Positions 43,795 through 53,883 of a DNA stretch of 64,000 nucleotides are shown piece after piece. Position 1 is the first letter of the stretch. Each line of letters opens with the position of its first letter. Location: positions 1 through 64,000 of the forward strand of contig JAEZFP010000062.1 in NCBI GenBank assembly GCA_023417475.1, written 5' to 3'. A program made the translations under genes and the position numbers. The notes beneath the pieces were generated by a model that searched no databases, was not told the DNA's origin, and saw only the letters and a list, made by a program, of their open reading frames with translations. The stretch comes from Bacillota bacterium (GTDB lineage: Bacteria; Bacillota; UBA4882; UBA8346).

Positions 43795-46521
43795 TCACTC
43801 CCGTTCCTGCCGCCGCGCCCGCTCGGCCATATAACGGTATGCGCCCACGGTCCGTTGGGCATCCGCTTGGGACGGTTCGTCGCCAGACTGCCGACCGCGG
43901 ATCAAGGCGATTAACCGTTGTTGTTTGACCCACCACGCCTGAAGCGACTCCCGGACTTTGGCCAACTGACCGAGGGAAGCGCTGCGGATGGCGATTTCGA
44001 TCACCAAAACCAGCAAGGCGGTAATCACCAACAGGTTGCCAATGGCAACCGGGGTCCATGACCAACCGGCGGTGGGCAGTCGCGGCTGGGTCAGCGACAG
44101 GATCCGCCCCCCGGCGCCGTTGCTCAACTCGGTTAATCCATTCAAATCAGGCCCCAAACTACGCAGTTCCGCGCCCAGCGGATTCCAGACGCTGGCAACG
44201 GTCCAGGCGCCGTTCTCCTGATCGTGAATGGTGAAACTGCTCAATCCGGTCGTCTGCAGCGGCACAACCGCTTCATAATGTCCGGGCGCGGTCTCTTTAA
44301 AATGAAACGGCGCGCCGCTGCCGTTATCGTAGCGTCCCTGATACTGCCGGCCCGTTAGCAAACGGCCGTCGGCATCGATGCCCTCAATGGTTAAAGCGAC
44401 GGAATCCGCTGTCACTTGAGTCCGGACGTGCATCCCGGTCGTTGGGACGGCGCGTTCCAAAAAACGGGTCACCTGGCTCCATAACCGGTTATACTGACTG
44501 CCCCCCGCCCAAGGCGCCAGCCAACGTTGGCCGGAATCGCTAGTAAAGACGGCGACTTTCCCGGCCCCGTAACGCCAAGTAGCCAACAGCGGATCATTTT
44601 TCGGACCGATTGCCAAATGGATCGCGGCCAACTTTTTCGGTTTGGTCAGAAGATAACCCAAAACCGGCGGCGTCCCTTGTTCCAAACCGGCGGTTATTGC
44701 CGCAGTCGCTCCAACCTTCGATTGAAACCGACCTTCCTGAATCAAATCCCGCAACACCCGATTGGTCTCTTTGGCGACCACCAACGGCAGTTGATCGAAT
44801 TGCGTCCGGTAATATTGACCTTGGCCCCACTCGGCGATGTTCTTTAATAACGTTTCATTGACTTGCTCGCCCACCGCGATGGTGGAACAGGAGACGCCGG
44901 CGGTCCGCAACTGGGCGACTAACCGCTGGAAGTCGCCCTCTTTCGTAAAACCGTCGGTCAAAATGATCACATGCCTTCGCACCGGCCCCGGCGTCCCGAA
45001 AGAACGGGTAATCTCCGTCAGCGCCGCCGTCATTTCCGTACCTCCACCGCCACCCAGCTTGGCCAGAGATTCGTCGATCAGCGCCCGCCGGCCGGCCGGG
45101 GTGAAACGCAACACCCAAAACGGTTCCGTATCAAACCCTAAGATGCCCACTTCATCCAAAGGATTCAACTGACGCGCCGTCGCGGCGATACATTGCATCG
45201 CCGCCAACTGCTTCGAAGTATTGCCGATATTCTCCGCCATGGAGCGGGAATAATCGATGACAAACAGGATCTGCGCTTTGGTGAAGAATAACCGTTGCCT
45301 GGTGTCGGTCTCGACCGGGAGCATCTCCTCCAGCGCGGTGGCGAAATAATCGCCCCGTCCCAACGACTGTTCGCCCCCGACCACCAACCAACCGCCCCCG
45401 CCGCTCACATATTGCTGCACCGCCTGCTGTTGGGCAATGGTCAATCGGGTCGCCGCCACATTGTCAAAGATCACTGCAAGGTACCCCGCTAACAACGTGC
45501 TTGAATCGGGCAATTGTCCGGCGGAACGTTCCGTCACCGCCAACCCTTGCGCGCGGAGCGCTTGGCTGATCGGCGACGGGATCCGATCGGAATTGCCGTT
45601 GATCACCAGCGTTTGCGCCTGGCCGCTCACCCGGAGCAATCCGTCGGCCGTCACTTGCGACAATGGCTGTCCGGCCAACGTAACCGCCGACAATTCCAGT
45701 TGATGAACGCCGGTCGCCGCTTCCGGCAGGGTCAGGACCACTTCATTCGGACCGGGCTCGAGCTGAATAACTTGTTCGCTCACTTTTTGCCCGTCGAGTT
45801 TCACAATCGCCCGTAGAACTTCCGAATAATTGGCGCTGACCTTCCAGACCAGCGGAACCGGTTGGCCCGTATACGCCAAATCGGGAAGCTCCAACCCTTG
45901 AGTGACAACTGCGCCCGCTTGCCAGCCGTTCGGCACCACCTGCACCGTCACTCCCAAATCATTGATTTGACTGCCGGTAAGTCCGCCCGTTGTGGCGCGG
46001 CCGTCGGAGAACAACACCAGCTGCGAATTGCCGGGTTGTTGCCGCAACAATTCTTTTCCCAATCGCAACGCTGCCTGCAGATTGGTCTGATCGGAAGGCT
46101 CGACGCGCAATTCATCGGTTTCCAAAACGGCTTTCGCTTCGCCGGGAGCGACCAACGGCGTAATTACGCGGGGATTGCCGGCAAAAGCGATGATTCCGAC
46201 CCGTTCATTGCCGTTTAACTGATTGATAATTGTCAAAGCGGCTTTCCGGGCTTGCTCGATCCGGGCGCTCCCGATACTCTCCGACACGTCGATCGCCAAA
46301 ATCACTTGGCGCTGTTTGCTTGGCAACAATAACGACGTGTCCGCCAACGCGAGGACGATCAATCCGACCGCCGCCGCCCGTAACCAACTGACGAAAACCA
46401 AAACCGCGGCCGGTTTGCCTTCGGTCGTCCGGTATTTTTTTCTCAATCGAATTCCGCCAAAGCGTAAGATCGGAATGACGATTACCATTGCCAATAACCA
46501 ATACGGCTTACCCCACCCCAT
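43795..46521 (-). CDS. Large membrane protein with two VWA domains
   Basis: This 908-residue membrane protein is the last gene of the seven-gene operon. N-terminal membrane segments (about 7-20 and 40-60) precede a first VWA domain whose metal motif is DVSES (residues 78-82), a beta-rich middle part, and a glutamine-amidotransferase-like segment GGGGWLVVGGEQSLGRG near 374-390. A second VWA domain has DYSRS (423-427), and a second GATase-like region and a C-terminal membrane segment (NLLVITALLVLVIEIA) follow. Having both metal motifs intact in one chain is unusual. AAGGAGTG precedes the ATG, six bases after the upstream stop. The role is unknown; VWA domains bind protein partners, here probably under MoxR control. 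Confidence 0.85.
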   Translation of the reverse strand: MGWGKPYWLLAMVIVIPILRFGGIRLRKKYRTTEGKPAAVLVFVSWLRAAAVGLIVLALADTSLLLPSKQRQVILAIDVSESIGSARIEQARKAALTIINQLNGNERVGIIAFAGNPRVITPLVAPGEAKAVLETDELRVEPSDQTNLQAALRLGKELLRQQPGNSQLVLFSDGRATTGGLTGSQINDLGVTVQVVPNGWQAGAVVTQGLELPDLAYTGQPVPLVWKVSANYSEVLRAIVKLDGQKVSEQVIQLEPGPNEVVLTLPEAATGVHQLELSAVTLAGQPLSQVTADGLLRVSGQAQTLVINGNSDRIPSPISQALRAQGLAVTERSAGQLPDSSTLLAGYLAVIFDNVAATRLTIAQQQAVQQYVSGGGGWLVVGGEQSLGRGDYFATALEEMLPVETDTRQRLFFTKAQILFVIDYSRSMAENIGNTSKQLAAMQCIAATARQLNPLDEVGILGFDTEPFWVLRFTPAGRRALIDESLAKLGGGGGTEMTAALTEITRSFGTPGPVRRHVIILTDGFTKEGDFQRLVAQLRTAGVSCSTIAVGEQVNETLLKNIAEWGQGQYYRTQFDQLPLVVAKETNRVLRDLIQEGRFQSKVGATAAITAGLEQGTPPVLGYLLTKPKKLAAIHLAIGPKNDPLLATWRYGAGKVAVFTSDSGQRWLAPWAGGSQYNRLWSQVTRFLERAVPTTGMHVRTQVTADSVALTIEGIDADGRLLTGRQYQGRYDNGSGAPFHFKETAPGHYEAVVPLQTTGLSSFTIHDQENGAWTVASVWNPLGAELRSLGPDLNGLTELSNGAGGRILSLTQPRLPTAGWSWTPVAIGNLLVITALLVLVIEIAIRSASLGQLAKVRESLQAWWVKQQRLIALIRGRQSGDEPSQADAQRTVGAYRYMAERARRQERE

Positions 46522-46527
46522 CCGCGT

Positions 46528-48357
46528 TCACTCCTTCCGCGACAGCCGGACGCCGCGCCAGATAATCCACTCGATCGCCAAACAGACCAATAAAGCGGCC
46601 AGCGCCCATTCCGTTAACGGCCGACGTTGTTCGGTGACACCGGCTGAAGTTTTGGCGGCTTTGCCGTTGCCGGTCAGCTTACGCGGAGCAATATCCGCTT
46701 CGCTAAACGGCGGGTTGACGGCAATCCAGCCGCGTCTGTCCCGGTCTTCCCAAACTGCGATTCCCGGCACGGTTGGCTCAATGATGACGCGCCGTCCCAG
46801 GCGTCGGTAAGCAATGCCCGTCCTTTTCGGCAAACTCCAAGTTGGCGGTTCCGAAATCGCAGCTGTTATGCCAACGGTCAAATTGTACGCCAAGGGATTG
46901 CCCCATTGGGGAACAGTCCAGCGCACCATGTTTTGCAAGAAGACCGGAAAGGCTCCCGCCAAGCCCAGATTGGAACCGAACAGGTCGGTCCCCCATGCCA
47001 CTCGATGATAACCCGCCTCTTCCCAGGTCGCGACGAGCGGACGCCCTTCCACCGTTGCCAGCGACCGCGCTCCCGGCTTGATCGTTACGGCAAACCCTTG
47101 CGTGACTTGCAAGGCCTGCCAGTCGCCGAAACGCAATAACGGATGTTGCCCGTCCACAGCCACGATTTTCCCGCGCACCGCCGGCCCTCTGACCAAGGGA
47201 GCACCGGCGGGAATCTGACCAAAAGTCAATACATTGCAGCGCAACCCGCGCGGCAGTTTCACCCGGTCCGCAATGACCATATCCCAGTCCCCGCCCGCCA
47301 ATTCCCCCTCGGTTAACTGCGACCGCTGCGAATACTCAATTAACGGATGAGTCAAAGCGGCTTTCAAAAACGGATTGGCCGGGCCGATCAGTAAAATCCG
47401 GACTTTACGGGGAGGATTCACCGCCAGGATGTAACGGTTGTCGCTGGCGAGACTGTCTTGAGGGTGAACGATTTCAACGGTGTAATAGCCGGCCCGTAAC
47501 GGACCTTGCAACGGTAGCTGCTGACCGCTGACCCCGGCCGCGACCGTGATCACTTGACGTTGCAAAACTTCCTGATTATAGGACAGGGTGATTTTCAGCG
47601 GTTGAGGCGTCGCCCAACCGTTATGGATCAAAAAACGGGCCGTTTTTTGTTCGAAATCGATTCGTAATCCGGTTACTCCAAGATTATTTCCGGTTTTGCC
47701 GACTGTAATCACCCGAAAACCGCTGGTAAAAATTCCTGCCAGCCGTTGACCGCCCAGTTCCAAACCGCCGTCAGTGATCAGGCAGGCTTGCCACGGGCGG
47801 GTCTGCCGCGTCAACCAGGCGCCGACCGCCTTCGCGACCTCAACTTCGTCAAACCCGCCGCCGCTAACGGTTAATTGCTTAATAATCGCTTGGGCCTGAC
47901 CGGGTTGGACAACCGGTTCGCCCATCGGACGGGCGGTGGTGTCGCAAGCCATGATCATCACCGGCCAATCGGACGGGCCGCGCCGCAATTCGCGTTCTAG
48001 AATACGCTTAGCTTCGGTCAGACGGTCCCGGCGCGAAGCGGGATCTTCGAGCGTCGCCATACTGGCGGAAACGTCGACCAGAAACAACCGGCCCGGCTTC
48101 ACTGTTTGGCGACTGAGCCAAACCGGTTCGGCAATGGCCAATACCGCGAAAAGCGCGGCCAAGATTTGGAGTAGCAGCAAGCCGACGCTGCGGCGTTGTA
48201 AGAAACGTCCACCCTGATTGGGCCGGCGTAACCGGGACCAGAGATAAGTCGACGACACCGGCTGACGCCGGAAAAACATTCGTAAAAAATAACAAATGAC
48301 AATAGGCAGGACCGCCAAAATCAACCAAAAGGCTCCGGGGGAGCCCCAGTTCAACAT
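46528..48357 (-). CDS. BatA-like membrane protein with VWA domain
   Basis: This 609-residue protein begins with a BatA/aerotolerance-type membrane segment (FWLILAVLPIVICYFLRMFF), a second hydrophobic segment (LLLLQILAALFAVLAIAEPVW) and then a VWA domain with the metal motif DVSAS near residue 93. A long extracytoplasmic part and a final membrane segment (WALAALLVCLAIEWIIW) follow. GGGAGG is six bases before the ATG. It overlaps the DUF58 gene by seven bases. Function is inferred only from its place in a MoxR-DUF58-VWA operon. Confidence 0.85.
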   Translation of the reverse strand: MLNWGSPGAFWLILAVLPIVICYFLRMFFRRQPVSSTYLWSRLRRPNQGGRFLQRRSVGLLLLQILAALFAVLAIAEPVWLSRQTVKPGRLFLVDVSASMATLEDPASRRDRLTEAKRILERELRRGPSDWPVMIMACDTTARPMGEPVVQPGQAQAIIKQLTVSGGGFDEVEVAKAVGAWLTRQTRPWQACLITDGGLELGGQRLAGIFTSGFRVITVGKTGNNLGVTGLRIDFEQKTARFLIHNGWATPQPLKITLSYNQEVLQRQVITVAAGVSGQQLPLQGPLRAGYYTVEIVHPQDSLASDNRYILAVNPPRKVRILLIGPANPFLKAALTHPLIEYSQRSQLTEGELAGGDWDMVIADRVKLPRGLRCNVLTFGQIPAGAPLVRGPAVRGKIVAVDGQHPLLRFGDWQALQVTQGFAVTIKPGARSLATVEGRPLVATWEEAGYHRVAWGTDLFGSNLGLAGAFPVFLQNMVRWTVPQWGNPLAYNLTVGITAAISEPPTWSLPKRTGIAYRRLGRRVIIEPTVPGIAVWEDRDRRGWIAVNPPFSEADIAPRKLTGNGKAAKTSAGVTEQRRPLTEWALAALLVCLAIEWIIWRGVRLSRKE

Positions 48358-49238
48358 AGTAATCCTCCCTGGCGCAGATCGTGATTGAGGATTCTTGCCA
48401 GGGGCGTGTCACTGCTGATCATGGTGTTGCCCAAGCCCAGCCGATGGCAAGCGCCACGGACTTCTTTGAGGTATTTCGCCAATTCGCGACGATAAGCGCT
48501 GGTCTGATCCATCCCGATATGTAAGGGAATCTCCTCCGCGGTTTCCGAATCCACCAACGTTACCTCGCCCAGTGGTTCCGGGTGTAACTCCGCGGGGCAA
48601 AGCACTTGAACCACATATCCCTCGCAACCGCTGGCCGCCAAGCCTTTAATCACTTGCGGCCATTCCGGATAAAGCAGGTCCGATAAGAGCACCACCATAC
48701 ATTTCCGCCCGTACAACGTGGCAAATTCGCGAACGCAACCAACCGGATCGACGGCCGCCGCCGGCTGCAACCCGTCAATGGCCCGAATCACATTGGCCAA
48801 TGACGCCTGACCCCGCTCCGGCGCCAACACCTGGTTCAATTTTGTCCCCATGGCCAACACCCCGACCCGGTTGCCGTCCTGAATCGCCACCCCCGCCAAA
48901 AGCGTCGTCACCAGATAAGCGACCCGCAGTTTCTCCGGCTCGCCATATTGCATGGACAGACTGTTATCCAATAACAACATGACGGTGAGTTCTTTCTCTT
49001 CCGCGCAGAGTTTTACCAACAAGCGGCGCAGGCGTAAAAAAACCGCCCAATCGATCTGCCGGACATCGTCGCCGGGCTGATACTCCCGGTAATCCGCAAA
49101 TTCAATGCCGCCGCCGCTTACCGGACTCCGTTGTTCGCCGGTGACCAAACCGGCGATCCGGCGTTTGGCAACAAAACTCAGTTGACTGATCAGTTGATAA
49201 TCGCATAGGCTCAATGGTTTTTGGGTCATGGCCGTCAC
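48351..49238 (-). CDS. DUF58 domain protein
   Basis: This 295-residue cytoplasmic protein carries the DUF58 signature EFADYREYQPGDDVRQIDW followed by VFLRLRRLLVKLCAEE and a VWA-like stretch VMLLLDNSLSMQYG. Such proteins almost always follow a MoxR ATPase and are thought to be its partner. The GTG start overlaps the MoxR stop (GTGA) and has GGAG seven bases upstream; an ATG three codons later is an alternative. It overlaps the next gene by seven bases. Confidence 0.92.
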   Translation of the reverse strand: MTAMTQKPLSLCDYQLISQLSFVAKRRIAGLVTGEQRSPVSGGGIEFADYREYQPGDDVRQIDWAVFLRLRRLLVKLCAEEKELTVMLLLDNSLSMQYGEPEKLRVAYLVTTLLAGVAIQDGNRVGVLAMGTKLNQVLAPERGQASLANVIRAIDGLQPAAAVDPVGCVREFATLYGRKCMVVLLSDLLYPEWPQVIKGLAASGCEGYVVQVLCPAELHPEPLGEVTLVDSETAEEIPLHIGMDQTSAYRRELAKYLKEVRGACHRLGLGNTMISSDTPLARILNHDLRQGGLLC

Positions 49239-50254
49239 CCGAGCGCTCCGGCTCTTGCTTTATCCGGCGGTAAGCTTTGAATGATTTCATTCAGAAGCTG
49301 GTCGACTTGGATCCCTTCGATTTGCGCTTCAAAATTAATCGCGATCCGGTGCCGCAATGCCGGACCGGCTAACCGTTTCAGATCAGCGACGGTGACATGG
49401 TAACGGCCGTTCATCAACGCCCAGGCTTTCGCCGCCAGCACCAATGCTTGCGCCCCACGCGGGCCGGCGCCGTAACGGACGAACTGTTTGATCCGGGCCG
49501 AAGCCGATTCTTGTTGCGGTTGAGTCGCCATGACCAGTCGCGCCGCATAATTGACAATATGCGGCGGGACCACCACTTCCCGGACCGCCCGTTGCAAAGC
49601 TTGCAGTTCATTGGTTCCGAGCAGCGCCGTCAATTGTTCGCCAGCCCCGATGCCGACCGTACGCTCGATGATCGATTCCAGCTCCGCCTCGGAGGGATGC
49701 TGGACCAAAATCTTAAAGAAAAACCGGTCGATTTGGGCTTCCGGTAAGGGATACGTCCCTTCCATCTCCAACGGGTTCTGAGTCGCCAGAACCAAAAACG
49801 GACGCGGCATGGGATGGCGTTCGCCGCGGATGGTGACCGTCTGTTCCTGCATCGCCTCCAATAAAGCCGCTTGGGTTTTGGGCGAAGCCCGGTTGATCTC
49901 ATCGGCCAACACCAGGTTGGCAAAGATCGGCCCCGGTTCAAACCGTAGGTCAAAGTCCCCTTGTTTATTTTGGCTGACCATACTGACGCCCAAAACATCG
50001 GCGGGTATCAGGTCGGGCGTGAACTGAATCCGCCCGAATTGCAAGGCTAAGGTTTGGGCTAACGTCCGGACCAGTTTGGTTTTGCCCAATCCCGGAACCC
50101 CTTCGAGCAAGACATGGCCTTCGCAGAGCAGCGCCGTTAAGACCAGTTCAGTCACTTCGGTTTGACCGACGATTACCTTCGCGATCTGTTCACGAATTTG
50201 ATCGAGCTTGGCAACGCTCTCGCTAATTTGTAGCAAAGCTTGTTCACTATTCAT
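49235..50254 (-). CDS. MoxR family AAA+ ATPase
   Basis: This 339-residue AAA+ ATPase is of the MoxR branch, chaperone-like proteins that mature or load VWA-domain partners. Walker A GVPGLGKTKL is near residue 55, Walker B with ADEINRASPKTQAALLEAMQE near 120, and sensor LATQNPLEMEGTYPLPEAQIDRF follows. GGGGGTG is seven bases before the ATG. It overlaps both neighbours by four bases, in the middle of the operon, and is the only ATPase encoded there. Confidence 0.95.
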   Translation of the reverse strand: MNSEQALLQISESVAKLDQIREQIAKVIVGQTEVTELVLTALLCEGHVLLEGVPGLGKTKLVRTLAQTLALQFGRIQFTPDLIPADVLGVSMVSQNKQGDFDLRFEPGPIFANLVLADEINRASPKTQAALLEAMQEQTVTIRGERHPMPRPFLVLATQNPLEMEGTYPLPEAQIDRFFFKILVQHPSEAELESIIERTVGIGAGEQLTALLGTNELQALQRAVREVVVPPHIVNYAARLVMATQPQQESASARIKQFVRYGAGPRGAQALVLAAKAWALMNGRYHVTVADLKRLAGPALRHRIAINFEAQIEGIQVDQLLNEIIQSLPPDKARAGALG

Positions 50255-51585
50255 TGTTTAGCACCCCCGCTTTTTGCCGCATCACTTTGAGTCGCTTCAA
50301 TCAGTTTTAAAAAGTACGAACGAATAAAATCCCGATATTCGACAGGAACCGGCTGTCCCTTGACGGCGGCTTCGGCGGTCCGTTGGGCGGAAGGAACCAC
50401 TCGGGCCAGCGGTACCCGGGCGTCTTGACCCGGAATCACATATTCAAAAACCTGACCGTCCTTGCGTTGAATAATCATTGGGGTCTGAGCGGCGGCGCGC
50501 GCTTGCACCGGTCCCCAATTCCCCTGTTGCCTGCCTTTGTTGGAACCGGCGGTGGTATCGCCGTCGCCGAGTCCGGAACGGTCGTCCTGTGCGGGATCGG
50601 TTGGATCGGTTTGGCCTTTGCTTTTGGCTCCGTTGCCACCCTGCTGGGCCGTTCCTTTCCGAGCGTCGTTGGACTGATTTCCTTTGCCATCCCGTCCTTG
50701 ATCGTTGGCTTGCGCCGGTTCGGGCGGCTCCTCGGTTGGACCGGGTTGACCCGGTTGATTGGCATTGTTCGTCTTTTGCTGTTTTTTCATGATATTTGAC
50801 GCCAGGTCCCGACGCCGTTGGGCTTCATTTTGCAATTCCCGCCGTTCGTTGGGATTATCAGTCTGCGCCAACTTTCTGGCGGTCGCGCGGTTGGCCTGAT
50901 CCAGCAGCTCCTGGAGCGCCTTGTTATCTCCTTTAATGATGGCGGCTTCGGCTTGACGCGCCAGTTGCGGTTGGGTTGGAAACAACTGTTCAGCCACTAA
51001 TCGCGGGGTCAAAACCAGGACCAGCTTCCCCGGTTTGCTTTTCGATGCGGATCCGGTCAGCGACTCCCGGGTTGGCAGGTTGTTTCCCGGACTCAATCGG
51101 AAAACCGGGACCCCGTGCCAAAAAACTGCCGTAAAAAACAGCATGACACCGGCCAACGCGATCAGGGAACGCTGTATACGACGGTAAGGCCAGGGTAATG
51201 CCGGGCTCGTCGTTACGATCTGGCGGGCGGTTGCAATCACCGCGTCATCGAACCATCCGGGTTGCTTCCGGCCAAGACAGTAGAAGGCCGCCGCAAAAAC
51301 CTCTTCCTTGCTCCAATTCCGGTCCAGCCAACGCGCAGCCGCCCCGTCATCCAACCGTTGCCGCCAGCCAGTGATTAGCCCAATCAAACCGGCTGTCACC
51401 ATTCCCAAAAGCCAAATTCCGACCGTGACTTGGTAAAATCCCACCCCCCGCAAAACGCAAACAACGAACCCCATGCCGCCGCCGGCGACTGTGAGCCACC
51501 GGACGAGCTGGACCGCAAAAACGATCCCGTTCAATCGCCACCGGCTCCGGGAGATGAATTTCCGGATCAATCGTTCTTCAACCAT
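50251..51585 (-). CDS. Membrane protein with low-complexity tail, DUF4175-like
   Basis: This 444-residue protein has three hydrophobic segments in its first 160 residues. A polar helical region rich in Gln, Arg and Asn follows (QAEAAIIKGDNKALQELLDQ), then about 90 residues of Pro/Gly/Asn/Asp/Lys low complexity and a short ordered end. It loosely resembles DUF4175-type partners of VWA/MoxR operons, an assignment I hold weakly. I take the ATG at 51585, which overlaps the upstream gene by eight bases behind GTAGGG. No catalytic motif is seen. Confidence 0.7.
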   Translation of the reverse strand: MVEERLIRKFISRSRWRLNGIVFAVQLVRWLTVAGGGMGFVVCVLRGVGFYQVTVGIWLLGMVTAGLIGLITGWRQRLDDGAAARWLDRNWSKEEVFAAAFYCLGRKQPGWFDDAVIATARQIVTTSPALPWPYRRIQRSLIALAGVMLFFTAVFWHGVPVFRLSPGNNLPTRESLTGSASKSKPGKLVLVLTPRLVAEQLFPTQPQLARQAEAAIIKGDNKALQELLDQANRATARKLAQTDNPNERRELQNEAQRRRDLASNIMKKQQKTNNANQPGQPGPTEEPPEPAQANDQGRDGKGNQSNDARKGTAQQGGNGAKSKGQTDPTDPAQDDRSGLGDGDTTAGSNKGRQQGNWGPVQARAAAQTPMIIQRKDGQVFEYVIPGQDARVPLARVVPSAQRTAEAAVKGQPVPVEYRDFIRSYFLKLIEATQSDAAKSGGAKQ

Positions 51586-52228
51586 CCCTACGTACCTCGC
51601 GTTGTAATAACCATGTTTCCATGCCGACCAGGCAGCTAATGAAGCAGATTCCGATCCCAATGAAAATCCAGCCGCTATGAGGCTGATTGATGATTTGCCA
51701 GACCGCGAAGAAGGGGTTTAATAATCTTAGCTGCGGGATCCATCCGGTGATTCCCAGCCAGAGGCAACTGACCAGAAAGTTGAAAAACCGGCCGTCTTCG
51801 GTCTGGAAATGCGACGGCAGCAAATTCAAAACCGCCATGGTCACCGTACCGATCAAAATCGCCAGGAACACTAGGAATACACTGTGCCAGGAAATCCCCC
51901 ACATGATCAGCATCACCGCAACCACCGGCAATAAGGTAAAGCTGTGCAATAACCCCACCAAAATTACGTTGATCAGTTTGCCGACGGTCAACTGCAACGC
52001 GGAAAGTTCTTTTTTGACTATCCATTGCCGTCCCTCCCGCTCGGGGTCCATGACAACCACCATAAATCCCAACCAGAGAAACACTCCGGTCATGGCCTCC
52101 AACCACCATTGGGGTTGAAGCAAGGTCAGTTCCCCGGCGAGCGCCGCGACACAAATCACCGTTAGTAAGGTTTGCCGGCCGCATTGTGCGCGCCAGCGCA
52201 TCAACTCGGCGATAATCAAAGCATTCAT
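51578..52228 (-). CDS. ABC-2 permease-like membrane protein without ATPase
   Basis: This 216-residue, six-segment membrane protein resembles ABC-2-type permeases in size and spacing, including MNALIIAELMRWRAQ at the start and the segment order after DPEREGRQWIVKKEL. No ABC ATPase gene lies in the operon. The ATG at 52228 follows AAGGAGG at seven bases and overlaps the preceding stop (ATGA). It could serve as a membrane scaffold, or use an ATPase encoded elsewhere. Confidence 0.65.
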   Translation of the reverse strand: MNALIIAELMRWRAQCGRQTLLTVICVAALAGELTLLQPQWWLEAMTGVFLWLGFMVVVMDPEREGRQWIVKKELSALQLTVGKLINVILVGLLHSFTLLPVVAVMLIMWGISWHSVFLVFLAILIGTVTMAVLNLLPSHFQTEDGRFFNFLVSCLWLGITGWIPQLRLLNPFFAVWQIINQPHSGWIFIGIGICFISCLVGMETWLLQREVRRDG

Positions 52229-53883
52229 CGGAGCGCCTCCTTCAATAACGGCAACGCCCAAACCACTTCCCGAACCGGGGCCCCTTGAACCGCCAATTGC
52301 ATTCCGGAAAGCTTACCGTAACCGAATACCCAGTCAAGCGCCGGGTTGATTTGTTGCAAATTGAGGATCCAGCCTTGTTCGGACCGGAGCCAGCCGGGAA
52401 GTTCGTTGACAGCCCGCCACGAACCGCTGTTTACGTTATCGAGCTTCCAGACCCGGTTTTGCCGGTCAACCACGACCAGCGGTTGTTCCAGTGATTCGGG
52501 CAGCCTCACTTGATAAAGCGCGCGGTTTGGCGCGGTCAGCCCAACCACCCGGGTTTTGGCGTCGCTTGCCGTTAACCCGATTAACTCGACGGTTGGCGCT
52601 CCCCCTTGTTGAATCACCCAACCCACCTGATTCCGGCGATGGGTCCACTGCGCCGGTTGGGCATTGGGAATTATCTTTCCGGTTTCAGCCACTCCGGCGG
52701 CCAGGGTCAAACCCCATGGCGACGTCTGGCGCAAGGGAAATGTCAACTCCGGAGCAACCTTCATTTGCACGCTGGCGTTCACAACAGCGTTTTCCGTAAA
52801 CGGCAACAGCACCGCCCGGGCATAAACCGTCGCGCCCCTCCGCCAGTCCGCCGTTAAGCCGTGGCCCAGCCACAGCACGCCTAAAGCGGCCATGACGGTA
52901 TAGGCTAAAACACAAGCAAGCGCCCGGCGCTTCGCCACAAATCCAACGATTAACGCACCCAGACACCATACGGCCAGCCAAACCAAGACCGGAATCGGTA
53001 GATCCGGCCGGACCGCGTTGGATCGAATCGAGTTGATTCCCGGTTGATCGGCACGAAAAAAACGGCTGGGAGTCAACCGCCGTGATTGGACATACGGCGC
53101 GAGCGCCAATAAACGGCGCCATTTTTCCGGTTGACGCCATTCCGCTTCCGCATACGGTTGGGCCAGTAACCGGACTGCCCCCAAGCCCACCGCAAAACCG
53201 GAGTCGGAATCCTGCTTTTGCCGTTTGGGAAGAAAATCCGCCAACTCGCTGACCAAACTTTCCGTTCCGGCGCGCGTTGCAAATAATACCAGGCGTCCGC
53301 CACCTACCAGCCAACTTCGCAAGGCTTTCAATTGGGCCGGACTTAATACCGGACCGGGATCGGGCATCACCACCGCGCTGATCCCGTCATAACTTAAAAT
53401 ATGACGGGGCAATTCCGTCAAACTGACCGCTTGGGCCAACACCGGTTCGGTTGGATTTAACGCCGCCCCAATGCCAACTTGAGCGGAGGAGGGCAGATTG
53501 TTGATGAGCACCAAATGTCCTGGAAATACTTTGTCAAAAACCGCCACCGTCTGCTCGGACAAGACGGATCCGTCAACCAACCGGATTTGTAATGTGATAT
53601 TTTGCTGCTCCGCTAGGACCGGGTATTCGATCAGGCCTTCGTTTTTACATGAAAAACGTTCTACTGCGTGCCGCTTTCCATCGGCTCCCACGCGGCCGAC
53701 CTCCAGCCAGACCGAATCCGATGCGCCGTTGACCCGCAGCCACACCGGTATCCACCGTCCGGGAACGGCGTACCCCCCGTATCCCAATTTGGTATCGACC
53801 GTCACGGTCGCAGCGGAACTCAACTGTCCGGATAGCGTCAGCAGCAATATGAAAGCGATCCCGCTCCATAAACGTTTCCCCAT
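52225..53883 (-). CDS. Exported/membrane protein with GATase-like domain, operon head
   Basis: This 552-residue protein has a signal peptide (FILLLTLSGQLSSAA), a beta-sandwich-like start (GYGGYAVPGRWIPVWLRV), and a class-I-GATase-like or DUF4350-like segment near residues 150-200 (MPDPGPVLSPAQLKALRSWL followed by VGGGRLVLFATRAG). Two membrane segments lie near 295-340, followed by another extracytoplasmic part. GGTGGT precedes the ATG. It is the first gene of the seven-gene overlapping operon. The GATase-like segment recurs in the last operon gene. No known function. Confidence 0.7.
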   Translation of the reverse strand: MGKRLWSGIAFILLLTLSGQLSSAATVTVDTKLGYGGYAVPGRWIPVWLRVNGASDSVWLEVGRVGADGKRHAVERFSCKNEGLIEYPVLAEQQNITLQIRLVDGSVLSEQTVAVFDKVFPGHLVLINNLPSSAQVGIGAALNPTEPVLAQAVSLTELPRHILSYDGISAVVMPDPGPVLSPAQLKALRSWLVGGGRLVLFATRAGTESLVSELADFLPKRQKQDSDSGFAVGLGAVRLLAQPYAEAEWRQPEKWRRLLALAPYVQSRRLTPSRFFRADQPGINSIRSNAVRPDLPIPVLVWLAVWCLGALIVGFVAKRRALACVLAYTVMAALGVLWLGHGLTADWRRGATVYARAVLLPFTENAVVNASVQMKVAPELTFPLRQTSPWGLTLAAGVAETGKIIPNAQPAQWTHRRNQVGWVIQQGGAPTVELIGLTASDAKTRVVGLTAPNRALYQVRLPESLEQPLVVVDRQNRVWKLDNVNSGSWRAVNELPGWLRSEQGWILNLQQINPALDWVFGYGKLSGMQLAVQGAPVREVVWALPLLKEALR

